Shown here piece after piece: positions 32,019 through 43,526 of a stretch of 64,000 nucleotides of DNA; within the stretch, counting starts at the first letter, position 1, and each line of letters starts with the position of its first letter. Origin of the DNA: Spinacia oleracea (taxonomy: Eukaryota; Streptophyta; Magnoliopsida; Caryophyllales; Amaranthaceae); NCBI RefSeq assembly GCF_020520425.1, contig NC_079488.1, positions 7,417,747 to 7,481,746 on the forward strand, written 5' to 3'. A program made the position numbers and the translations under genes. The notes under the pieces are model-generated. The model saw only the letters and a program-made list of their open reading frames with translations. It was not told the DNA's origin and did not search any database.

Positions 32019-32885
32019 ATATGTAGCCCAAGGCCCAGATTTCACAAAACGCGGAACAGGAAAGGACTTAAAACTGTGTTGCTAGACACGAGGCCCTATT
32101 GCAATCAAGATCAAGCCCAAAAGCACCTTTAGCACCCAAATAGCAAAAATGAATGTTAAAACTTGGTCGAAACTTAGACTCGTCTCAAGGAATATATGTG
32201 TACACTTTTCAAAACAAATATGAGCAAAATAAATATCAAGGTCATTCTTCGAAACACCAAAAAATATTGTTAAGTCGTTGGTTTCTCAAAATGAAAAATG
32301 TTTGTTTGTCAAAAGATTAACCCGGGCCAAGCCAAACCGGATGTTATTGGAAGATAAACTTCGTCACCCGAAGACTGAAGTCGCACTCCACGACTTCGCC
32401 AAAATAGCACACCACTATAAAGGTCACTCGCACATACGAGCACGACCCCAAACATGATTAAAAGACGTTATAAAATACGTACCTCTCTTGGCCAAAATGA
32501 CCGACAAGCCCAAGTGCTTGGGGGCTCCCGAAAAAATATAGACTCCAAACAAAGAGTGTGCGGAGTCAAAATCATATTCCCGGACTACGCTATACGCAGT
32601 CCCATGTTTGGATAAACTCAAAAGAACGGGTTTTCGACCTCAGAGAAAGGTCGCCGTTGACACTTGTACATGGTCCTCTGAGCAAAGATCAAGTGGTGGC
32701 AAAAATCGAGTCGTAAAAACTAGCTCAAAAAGAAGACGGCCACAAGACAAAGGTCCGTCTAAACCCGTTATCAACCCACATTCAGGTTACAACTAAGTCC
32801 GAGCATCCCTCGAAAGAATTCGCCCTTGCAAGAATGAATAAAAGAAATTCTCAAAAGAAGTCACGATGGACAAAAAAATAGGAAC
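32019..32885. other. Gypsy element 3' untranslated region, unique part
   Basis: I see no coding frame above background in this stretch. The sequence is moderately GC-rich with no obvious internal repeats until the tandem array begins at about 32886. Confidence 0.55.
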
Positions 32886-33366
32886 TTGCCCATCTTCAGT
32901 TGGCAAGATCGCGTCACGAACCACGCGAGTTCCAAACCGAAAAACGAATTCAGGGACATCCACCCTCAATGGACAGGGCTCGCCCACCCTCAGCCGGCGG
33001 GGTCTGCGTCACTAGCCGCGCAGGTCCTCAGTTTTCGAAAAATAGAATCTTCAAAAACAAAATGAAACAGGCTCGCCATCTTCAGCCGGCGGGGTCTACA
33101 TCGCAAACCACGTAGGTCCTTATTTTCAAAAAGCACAATCAAATTTGAAAATAGATTCGTCCATTTCTATCGGACGGGGTGTCCACCCTTAGCGGACAGG
33201 TTCGCCATCTTCAGCCGGCGGGGTCTACGTCACAAACCGCATAGGTCCTTATTTTCAAATTTCAAAGACAGATTCGTCCACTTCTATCGGACGGGGTGTC
33301 CACCCTTAGCGGACAGGCTCGCCATCTTTAGCCGGCGGGGTCTGCGTCACTAACCGCGCAGGTCCT
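32886..33366. repeat. Tandem repeat array in the gypsy 3' untranslated region
   Basis: Five diverged copies of a roughly 52-bp unit built around CATCTTCAGCCGGCGGGGTC and ACCGCGYAGGTCCTTA start near 32888, 32982, 33073, 33203 and 33310. Between later copies sits a second unit, GATTCGTCC...ATCGGACGGGGTGTCC, twice (about 33150 and 33270). Tandem arrays at this place are an established feature of Tat-lineage elements. Confidence 0.75.
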
Positions 33367-33379
33367 TAGTCGCTGCAGC

Positions 33380-33557
33380 GATGACTTTTTCTGGTTTTCC
33401 GTTTTTCCAAAAAAAAGAACGATGTGAGTAGTTTTCCTTTTTTCCAAAAATTAAAGGATTGGTTTTCCGTTTTTCCAAAAAAGAACGATGTGCTGGATTT
33501 TCCTTCGTTTTACGTCCCATAAAAACAAGGGGGTTTTCTCGTTTAGCTAACCCTGAC
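33380..33557. repeat. GGTTTTCCGTTTTTCCAAAAA repeats next to the gypsy 3' LTR
   Basis: Three related units of about 45-60 bp share TTTTCC(G/T)TTTTTCCAAAAA and AAGAACGATGTG. The last 50 bases include ACAAGGGGG, a possible polypurine primer, before the LTR starts at 33558. Confidence 0.6.
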
Positions 33558-35028
33558 TGTAGACACCTACTTTTGTCCCCATTCCCGAAAGGGAAGGTTC
33601 GATGATGAGAACATAAATCTCCACTTGGCAACGCATCTCCTTTAAAATAACGAATCTCAATCCCCCTTTTCATTTCACCTGAAACCTGCTATTTATAGAA
33701 ACCTGCAATTTATGGAAACCTGCTAAAAATAGTAAACTGCCGTAATGGGTAGTTGTTAAAAGTGGCAAGTCATAAAAGATTGGAACCTGTCAGAATTAGG
33801 TGTTGCACTCCAACATAAATCCTAAATGAGATAGAAATTGCGAGAGAATCCTATTTCTAATACGATTCGAAAATAAGAGTTACGTATTAATTAAAATCCT
33901 AACGAGCCTAGAGTTCGTAACGGGCCCAGACGCATTCCGTCATAAAATTAATACGCACTAAAATACTCGATTAAGTCTCATACACTCCGGATTCTAAGAG
34001 TCCGAATCTGAGTAAGAAAACGGCCTAGGCCCTATTTTCAGCGCCTGGCTCTAGGCGCCGAAATCTTCGGCGCCCAGCCCTGGGCGCTGAAATTACCTGG
34101 GACGTGCTCTTTCCTAATTCTTCGTGGATTAGAGGTCTACAATTCTATCTTTCCACGAACTCTTTTCTATAAATATAGCCCCAAGTTCGACGTGAAAAAG
34201 ACAGACACACAATTATTATTCTGAGTATTGACTCCAACCCCTAAGCCTAAGCCTCACGCTGCGAAATTGATCACGCGTTCTGTCGCAATCGATCCAAAAA
34301 TCGAACAGAACGTATCCTGTCCCGTATCTTGAGATTCGTTAAATAAAAGGAGAAATAGCAAAGTCAAAGTGGTTAGTTTTCTGAGAACCGTGACGCACCT
34401 CTCAAGGGTGCGTCGTAATGTGTCCCTTTTCCATGATTTAATTGCTTTCCTCGCCCTTTTATGAACTGTTAAACTAATTAAATCTGATTGTTCTATCACG
34501 CCTAATAAATATAATATTTTTGGGAAATTGGATTATCATGCTAGGTCCCTTAATACAATCTAAATCAGATAATCGCGCTCGATCAAGTATTATATGTTGC
34601 ATATTGTTAAAATCAACTCAGATTAGTTTAATAGGTAACGCATGTCCCTTCAATTATTTATGCTGAGCTAGTAAGTTATCCTGCCTCTGGAGTTATCGAC
34701 GAGCGAGTACTCCTCTCGGTAGTTACAGTCCCCCGAACCCTCAATCTCTACCCTGCGGGTGTACGTTGAGAGATCCCCACACCAGGGATCACAAGGGAAC
34801 ATACGGTCGTCGTGGTCAAACATAATTGCACTCCCTTTATGTCACGATAACCGGATTTTGTCAGTTTTTCTCATTGTCGTTAAAAACTGAATGGCGACTC
34901 CTATATTACTAGTCAATTGGGTGTAAACTCACAGGAAATCCAATTACACTTGATTTGACAAAAAGAAGCGTTACACCCACGAGGGACGAGGTCACGCATT
35001 AGCCTCGTGCTTTTTCGACCCCCTCACA
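33558..35028 (+). repeat. Gypsy element 3' LTR
   Basis: This copy is equal in length (1,471 bp) to the left LTR and followed by GAATC at 35029-35033. Differences are scattered single bases, about 22 by hand count. It contains hairpin module 6 and the conserved TATA box. Confidence 0.92.
34034..34093. repeat. GGCGCC double-hairpin module 6 (right LTR)
   Basis: Within the core this is identical to module 1, as expected for paired LTRs. Confidence 0.75.
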
Positions 35029-35033
35029 GAATC

Positions 35034-36016
35034 CTATTAGGATACTAATTTATTTAATTAGAATCTTATTAAAACTCTATTAAAAAAATTCTATCTTTAT
35101 TAGGATTAGGATTTAATCATAGAACAAATTCTAATAGCCTTAGGATTTGTATTGCACACAACCGCACACGAGCACGAGCACAGCCCGCGCAAGCCTCGCG
35201 GCCCACGCGAGCTGCTCTTGCTCGCAGCCCATGTCGCAGCCCCTCGTGCCGAGGCCGCTGCTTGGCCGGCCTGGCCTTTGCGCTGGGCCTGGCGTGGCTC
35301 GGCTGTTGCGTGTGGTGTGTGTGGCTTGCTGGGCGATGGCCCGGCTTCGTGATGGGCCTTCGTCTGGCAGGCCTCGTCCGATGCTAATTCGTACGATACG
35401 CTTCCGATTAAATTCCCGATTCCGGAATTTATTTCCGATACGAACAATATTTAATATTTCCGATTCCGGAATAAATTTCCGTTTCGAACAAATATTTAAT
35501 ATTTCCGTTTCCGGAATTATTTCCGATTTCGATAATATTTCCGATTCTGACAATATTTCCGTTTCCGGTAATATTTCCGATTCCGGCAATATTTCCATTT
35601 CCAATAATATTTTCCGATACGTACCATGTTTCCGTTTCCGGCAACATCTACGACTTGGATAATATTTATATTTCCGATACGATCCATATTTCCGTTTCCG
35701 GAGTATTCATTTCTTGCCTTTGACGATCTCAGCTCCCACTGAAACCAAGATCCGTCGATTCCGAATATCCATAAATGGAGTATTTAATTCCATTAAATAC
35801 TTGATCCGTTTACGTACTATTTGTGTGACCCTACGGGTTCAGTCAAGAGTAAGCTGTGGATTAATATAATTAATTCCAATTGAACTGAAGCGGCCTCTAG
35901 CTAGGCATTCAGCTCACTTGATCTCACTGAATTATTAACTTGTTAATTAATACTGAACCGCATTTATTAGACTTAACATTATATGCATACTTGGACCAAG
36001 GGCATTATTTCCTTCA
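35034..36016 (-). repeat. Copia-B 3' LTR, proximal part
   Basis: It continues the LTR interrupted at 12613: CTATTAGGATACTAATTTAT follows the GAATC site exactly as in the intact LTR at about 43925. It runs through the GC-rich block and the CGGAAA array to TTCCTTCA at 36016. Beyond that, GTCTCCCACTTGTCC is the polypurine tract in reverse. Confidence 0.92.
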
Positions 36017-36879
36017 GTCTCCCACTTGTCCTTAGGGACAAGTGTGCATTTCCTAATTCCTTTGTCGCTCGATGCTTTCTCTTGAACATAAGGTAAGAGT
36101 TGTCATCCTTATTATGTCCAGAGGTGTTTCTCGGTTTCAGAGTTCAACTGATCAAATAAACAGATAATCATAGCCTATGATTCATCCGAGCACGGCCATG
36201 CATTTTACAGTTTCTAGCTCTCCGAGTGGCCTTGTACAACTTTTAAGCATCTCATCCCGATTTATGGGAGGACAATACCAATCTTGCGATCTTGAGATTA
36301 GACTTCGTTTGATAGGTGATTACCTGAGCGTTGCCTTTATAGCCTCCTTTTACGGTGCGACGATTGGTCAACGTCAAAGTAAGCAGTTCTCAAACAAGTA
36401 ATCTCAAATCACTCAGGTATTGAGGATTTAGTGTCTAATAATTTTAATGAAATTTACTTATGACAGATTTTCATCTCTTACAGTAAAGTTTCATAGGTCT
36501 GTCCAATACTAGTCTTCCCAAAGTAAGTATCTATGCAAATGATTACGACATTGCCATGTCCACATAGTTCAAGAAACAGAACTACTAGTCATCTTGCATT
36601 CTAGTCGTCTAACGTTTTCTATGCGTCCATCTTTATAGAAAACTCCGACTAGGGACCATTTTCAACTTTTAACATTCAAGTTCACTTGATAGACATTTCT
36701 TAGTCACAGGACTGGTCCTGACAGTCTATCTTGAATATTTCGTCAAATTGAAGGGACTCATCATTTAATAAACCACAAATTAAATGGAAAATGAATTATA
36801 TTCATTTATTGTGAATGATTAACCAATAATGTTTTACAAAGTATTAAACTCTAAAACTTTAAAACATTAAACAAGGACA
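36017..36879 (-). other. Copia-B 3' untranslated region
   Basis: This is collinear with copia-A 23316-24179 on the opposite strand, with scattered substitutions. It is non-coding. Confidence 0.7.
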
Positions 36880-39800
36880 TCAAAGCCATTCTCCAATATG
36901 CTTGATTCCCATAGCTGCAGTGTGCGAGTTGTGCTTCGCCTGCGGCAGAGGTTTAGTCAATGGATCTGATATGTTGTCATCAGTTCCAATCTTGCTTATC
37001 TCGACTTCTTTTCTTTCAACGAACTCTCGTAGAAGGTGAAATCTACGAAGTACATGCTTGACTCTTTGGTGGTGTCTAGGCTCCTTTGCCTGTGCAATAG
37101 CTCCGTTATTATCACAATACAGGGCTATTGGTCCTTTAATGGAGGGGACTACACTAAGTTCACCTATGAACTTCCTTACCCATATAGCTTCCTTTGCTGC
37201 TTCATGTGCAGCAATGTACTCCGCTTCAGTTGTAGAATCCGCAATGGTGCTTTGCTTAGCACTTTTCCAACTTACTGCTCCTCCGTTGAGGCAGAAGACA
37301 AACCCAGACTGTGATCTGAAATCATCTTTGTCGGTTTGGAAACTTGCGTCCGTATAGCCTTTAACAATTAATTCACCATCTCCACCATAGACCAGGAAGT
37401 CATCTTTGTGCCTTTTCAGGTACTTCAGAATATTCTTGGCAGCAGTCCAATGTGCGTCTCCTGGGTCTGACTGGTATCTGCTCGTAGCACTAAGTGCGTA
37501 CGCAACATCCGGGCGTGTACATATCATAGCATACATTATTGAACCAATCAATGATGCATATGGAATCCCATTCATTCGTCTACGCTCATCAAGTGTTTTT
37601 GGGCACTGAGTCTTGCTTAGAGTCATTCCATGAGACATGGGTAGGTAGCCTCGCTTGGAGTCTGCCATCTTGAACCTATCAAGCACCTTATTGATATAAG
37701 TGCTTTGACTAAGTCCAATCATCCTTTTAGATCTATCTCTGTAAATCTTGATGCCCAATATGTACTGTGCTTCTCCTAGATCCTTCATCGAAAAACATTT
37801 CCCAAGCCAAATCTTGACAGAGTTTAACATAGGAATGTCATTTCCGATAAGTAATATGTCGTCGACATATAATACTAGAAAAGCAATTTTTCTCCCACTG
37901 ACCTTCTTGTATACACAAGATTCATCTGCGTTATTGATGAAACCAAAGTCATTGACTGCTTCATCAAAACGTATATTCCAGCTCCTGGATGCCTGCTTCA
38001 ATCCGTAGATTGATTTCTTTAACTTGCATACCTTTTTAGCATTCTCTGGATCCTCGAAACCCTCAGGCTGTGTCATAAAGACAGTTTCTGTTAAAACGCC
38101 GTTTAAGAAAGCGGTTTTGACATCCATCTTCCATATTTCGTAATCGTAATATGCAGCGATTGCTAACATTATCCGAATAGACTTTAGCATTGCAACTGGT
38201 GAAAAGGTTTCATCGTAATTTACACCGTGGACTTGCCTGTAACCTTTTGCAACCAATCTAGCTTTGAAAACTTCAAGTTTCCCATCCTTGTCCTTTTTCA
38301 GTTTGAAAACCCGTTTGCTTCCAATGGCTTGGTAGCCATCTGGCAAATTCACCAAATCCCATACTTGGTTTTCTGACATGGAGTCTAATTCAGATTGCAT
38401 GGCTTCTTGCCGTTGCTTGGAGCTAGGGCTCGTCATAGCTTGTTTGTAAGTCGCAGGTTCATCACTTTCAAGTCATAGAACGTCATAGCTCTCGTTCGTC
38501 AAAATACCTAAGTACCTTTCCGGTTGAGATCTATATCTCTGCGATCTACGCGGGGTTACATCTCTAGATTGTCCATGATTCTCACCAGAAACTTCTAAAG
38601 ATCTCTGAGTTTCATCCTGAATGTCATCTTGAGCATTCTCTAGAGTTTGTTGTTCGACTCGAATTTCTTCGAGGTCTACTTTTCTCCCACTTGTCATTTT
38701 GGAAATGTGATTCTTTTCCAAAAAGATACCATCTCGAGCAACAAACACCTTGTTCTCAGATGTATTGTAGAAGTAATACCCCTTTGTTTCCTTTGGATAG
38801 CCCACAAGGATACATTTGTCAGATTTTGGATGAAGTTTGTCTGAAATTAATCGTTTGACGTATACTTCACATCCCCAAATCTTAAGAAAAGACACTTTTG
38901 GAGGCTTTCCAAACCATAACTCATATGGAGTCTTTTCAACAGCTTTAGACGGAGCTCTATTTATAGTGAGTGCGGCTGTATTTAGTGCATGCCCCCAAAA
39001 TTCAATTGGAAGTTCGGCCTGACCCATCATTGATCTAACCATGTCTAGCAAGGTTCTGTTCCTCCGTTCCGACACACCGTTCCATTGTGGCGTTCCAGGA
39101 GGAGTCAATTCTGATAGAATTCCACATTCTTTCAGATGGTCATCAAATTCATAGCTCAGATATTCACCGCCTCTATCAGACCGCAGTGCCTTAATCTTCT
39201 TGCCTAATTGATTCTCTACTTCACTCTGAAATTCCTTGAATTTGTCAAAGGATTCAGACTTATGCTTCATTAGGTAGACATAACCATATCTACTGAAGTC
39301 ATCAGTGAAAGTGATAAAGTAGCTGAAACCACCCCTAACATTTGTACTCATTGGTCCACATACATCTGTATGGATTAAACCCAATAGTTCAGTTGCTCTT
39401 TCTCCAACTTTAGAGAAAGGTTGCTTTGTCATTTTGCCAAGTAAACATGATTCGCACTTACCATAATCCTCTAAGTCAAATGGTTCTAGAATTCCTTCCT
39501 TTTGAAGTCTTTCCATGCGTTTCAAGTTAATATGGCCTAATCGACAATGCCACAGATAGGTGAGATCTGAATCATCCTTTTTGGTATTTTTTTTATAAAC
39601 TTGTTTGTCGTGATCTAATAAATAAAGTCCATTGACTAATCTAGCAGATCCATAAAACACCCCTTTAAAATAAAACGAACAACTATTGTCTTTTATTAAA
39701 AAGGAAAATCCCTTAGCATCTAAGCAAGAAACAGAAATGATGTTTTTAGTAAGACTTGGAACATGGAAACACTCTTCCAGTTCCAAAACTAGCCCAGAGG

Positions 39801-40856
39801 GCAACGACAAATAATAAGTTCCTACAGCTAATGCAGCAATCCGTGCTCCATTTCCCACTCGTAGGTCGACTTCACCCTTGCTTAACTTTCTACTTCTTCT
39901 TAGTCCCTGTGAATTGGAACATAAGTGTGAGCCACAACCTGTATCTAATACCCAAGAAGTTGAATTAGCAAGTATACAGTCTATGAAGAAAATACCTGAA
40001 GATGGAACGACTGTTCCGTTCTTCTGATCTTCCTTTAGCTTTGGACATTCTCTTTTGTAATGGCCTATTCCATCACAATAAAGACAGCTTGATGTGGACT
40101 TGTCCTGCTTTGATTTAGCATTGCCCTTGGACTTTCCACTTTTCTTGAACGGTCTCCCTTTAGCCTTGAGTAAATCTTTGGCTTCACAGTCCAATATTAT
40201 CTCAGCCTTTCTGACAAGGTGAACAAAGTCTGCAACTGTTTCTTCTCATGGTTCACTCAGGTATAGTTGCTTGAAGCGACCAAACCCACTGTGCAGTGAA
40301 TTGAGTAAGATAGAGACTGCCATGCTTTCACTTATTGGTTTTCCTGGCAGACTTAGGCGATCAAAATATGAAAGCATAAGATCCACATGGAACCTTAGTG
40401 GGACGCCTACCCTTTGTTTAGTGCGAAGGAGCTAACATGTGTTTCTTGGACCTCCATCCTATAACACCTGTTGGGAGAACTAACCTTTAGACCAGACATT
40501 GATTCAATCAACTCATGGACGTTCAGGTCCCTGTCCTCCGTGCTTCCACGACAGATATCCCTCAGATTCTTGATGAGCGTAAAAGGTTCATAAGCTACAA
40601 ACCTTCTAGCCCATTCATCAGGGATATTGTTCAGCATGAGACTCATAACCTGTTTGAGGTCCGCATCCCAGGCGGAAAATCTTTCAGGGGTCATGTCTCT
40701 GGCATAGTAGCTTGGCATGGGATGTAACAGTACATACTCAAGTCCATTGAGTCTGACTATTTCAACTAGCTTAGCTTCTCATTCAAGAAAATTTGTTAGG
40801 TTCAGCTTGACCATAAGCTCAGAACCCATGATGATGTTTTGATTGTTGTTTGCCAT
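36880..40856 (-). pseudogene. Copia-B gag-pol, defective
   Basis: On the minus strand this region is collinear with the copia-A polyprotein. It starts at ATG 40856 and ends at 36880. Domains are the same: zinc knuckle, protease WVLDTGCGSHLC, integrase, RT with LVLYVDDILL, and RNase H. Lesions I can place are stops at 40779-40781 (early gag), 40246-40248 (late gag) and 38473-38475 (between integrase and RT), plus a one-base frameshift near 40436. Integrase and RT-RNase H each remain open for over 500 codons. The three nonsense mutations against one frameshift in copia-A fit its greater age as the outermost element. Confidence 0.92.
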
Positions 40857-42329
40857 AGTAAAACTACAATTGAGAAAGAATAAACAAATAAATAATCATT
40901 CACAGTTTCTCTTAATAAACTTAAATTCAAGCATACATGCATAATTCAATGTTCATTAAGCATTTTATTCAAGTTATGTGTTCCGGCAGGTGTGAATAAA
41001 ATGATTCCAAGATCCTAAAACCCATTGAAGAATTAAGCACATTATGTATTTAGACTCAATTCTAAAATCTTTTAGGTAAGCAAAAGCCTTTTGCTAATAG
41101 TCTAGAAACTACTCTTGGTTGATAGGTACGTCTAAGAACTTATTAGGTAAACTTATCGATTTTGCCACGACATAAAAGGACTCCTTACTTATATCTTTGA
41201 GTTTCACCAAAACTAACATGTACTCACAATTATTTGTGTACCTTACCCCTTTAGTATCGATAAGTAACACCTCGCTATGGAGGAAAACTATTACTAAGAT
41301 CGATGTAAAGAATATCCAAGTAAGTGTTATTTTGGCATGGCACCTTTTAACTCAATTTTTAAGTTTGGAACTTAAGGCTCTTACTATGTAGGTTAGATTT
41401 TAAGTGAACTAAAATCCTTAATCATGCAACATAATCAAGCCACAATCTCATGCATATTTAAGACATATTTAAAAGCAATAAATAACTTAAAGAATGCATA
41501 AGATAAATGTGATCTAGTATGGCCCGACTTCATCTTGAAGCTTCAACTTCAAAGTCCGTCTTGAAAATGGATGGAAACTTCTTTTGAATTTCTCCGTGGG
41601 AGGCGCCATTTTCTTCAAATAGGATAAGCTATAATTAAACTAATTACAACTATTTGATGGTACGCATACCATATTTGAATTGAAAAACAAATTTGGTGCT
41701 TTAGACCAATTACATTCAAATTAATGGTACGCAGACCATATTTTCTATCCTATTTGGGCCATACTAGTCACTTCATAACCTGCAAAACAGTACATATATA
41801 ATATATACCATTCATCCATTCATTATCATGAATGGCCCACATAATTGGTTAGTTAAAACGCATTGTATGCATCACATAAATATTTGCAGCAATTAATTAA
41901 GGGCACCAATAATCTACCAATTATTCAGTCCTTATTAATTCTAATCAAGTTGTTTAACCTTAAAGGATTTGTAGACCTAATCAGGAGTTTATGACTAAAA
42001 TTGCTCCCACTTAAACCAATAAATTCATATGCTTTACTAATTTTAAACATAAAAATGTATTTCTAGTCTAACCGGAAACATACAAATTTAATTAAAATTT
42101 AAAGCTCATATAAATTTATAATTGAATCCATTCATTTAATTTATTTTTCAGTTGAATTAAAAGAATTTAAATTAATTCAAGGTTTATTTTTAGTAAAATA
42201 ATTAGTATAAATAAAATTTATAATAATTATAATATTCAAAATTAAAATCCGAGAAAACAATTTAAATTATTAATTTTAAAATTAATTAAAATTATTTCCG
42301 AACTGAAAATTTCAAATTAAAATTCTAAA

Positions 42330-42790
42330 CGACTCAATCGTAACACGACGAGCACTTGGGCTTGCGCCCAAGCCCCGTCGAATGCACGAGGCTAGACGCC
42401 CCTCGACCGATCGTATAGCACCACGCAAGCAGGCCACACGCAACGTAGCAAGCACAGGCCACGCTGCGCGCAGCCCGCTCGCTCGTCTCGCCTGTTGCTT
42501 CGCGTCTGCTCGTTTCGCTGGGCGCGGCAGCGCGCGCTGTGGCGCAGCACGCTTGCTGCCCACACGCGTCTGCCCGTTGGCTTGCGCTTTGGCCCATCGC
42601 CCTTGCCTGCTCGCCCACTCTGTACACGGCACTCGACACAAGGCAGCGTGCTGCCTTGTGCTCGTGCGCCATGGCTCTTGCTCGCTGCATTGTACCGCAC
42701 GGGCGACGAGCTCCCTTGCTCGTCGTTGCGTGCCCGCACTATACAACACCCCTTAAGGGTAACACGTAGCGTCCATTGCTTTGTGCGTGC
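42330..42790. repeat. GC-rich block in copia-B leader
   Basis: This is the equivalent of 17230-17890 in reverse orientation. It is about 200 bp shorter and lacks the dense GCGAGCGCTGGC tandem core. Overlapping open frames on both strands are composition artefacts. Confidence 0.7.
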
Positions 42791-43509
42791 AAGATTTATG
42801 GGCGTGTTATATAAAAATTTAAAATTTTTAATTCAAAATTAATGACAAATTAATAAATCATATTAATTTCATAATTTTAGGGCGAAAAATCGAAAATTTA
42901 TTAATCAATTAATTTCCGATTAACATGAATTCAAAACTAGGTCATAAAAATTAAAAAATTAACATAAATTAACAATTTTTACGGTGGATTTTAATCATGG
43001 ATACCTAATTAAATTATTAATTAATTATGAAAAACAATTCAATTCTAAATTATTCAAATTTCAACAAATTAATCATAATTACAAATTAGGTTGTATAATT
43101 AACAAGTCTATGCATTCATAATTGTTAAACATATACAATAGGTCAATCAAAAACTCAAGATTTATCAACAAGAATCGCAAATACTTAATTTAACATCTTA
43201 AATTTACAAACTTTTGCGTTCAAAAAACTAAAACCTCCGAAAAGTCATAGTTAGGCTTCGAATTTGGGAATTCTGGGTTCGGCCGAAAATTAATATTTTT
43301 GTCAAAATTTTAGAATGCCTTTTACATGCGGAATTGACACAAAAATCACTCGATTTGGATGAGTAACGAAGAAACTGCCGAAAAACTGCGTACATATAAT
43401 TAAATAAACGCAATTTGCAATTAATTACGAAAATTAATCACCCCTTTAATTCTTTGCAAATTTGTAAAGATTAACCATGTTCATGCAATTTAGATTATGA
43501 AAATAATAA

Positions 43510-43526
43510 GAGTCTCGTGATACCAC
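43510..43526 (-). other. Copia-B primer-binding site
   Basis: In reverse this reads GTGGTATCACGAGACTC next to the LTR. It is the same iMet-like site with the extra C as in copia-A. Confidence 0.7.

Larger units (their letters stand above)
12614..35028 (+). mobile_element. Tat/Ogre-like Ty3/gypsy element lacking visible RT and integrase, with an antisense gene
   Basis: Two 1,471-bp LTRs (12614-14084 and 33558-35028) and the duplication GAATC (12609-12613 and 35029-35033) define the element. The left LTR is followed by TGGCGACTCCACTGGGGA, a primer-binding site of the kind I associate with Ogre/Tat elements. Its coding content is a gag-protease frame (25723-28365) with a short continuation (to 28694), plus an oppositely oriented spliced gene (31788-30239). 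The 3' untranslated part has tandem repeats, as is known for Tat-lineage elements. No RT, RNase H or integrase motif occurs in 28695-33557. Subtracting the nested copia-A and its duplication leaves about 12.0 kb. It would need enzymes from a relative in trans. Confidence 0.85.

Noticed and set aside
32886..33366. Regularly spaced repeats resembling a CRISPR array
   Set aside because: Units are long and diverged, the intervals are themselves repeated, there are no cas genes, and the setting is a plant retrotransposon 3' region.
42312..42842. Several 115-145-codon frames in both directions
   Set aside because: Same GC-rich leader artefact as in copia-A, and not conserved as protein between the two copies.
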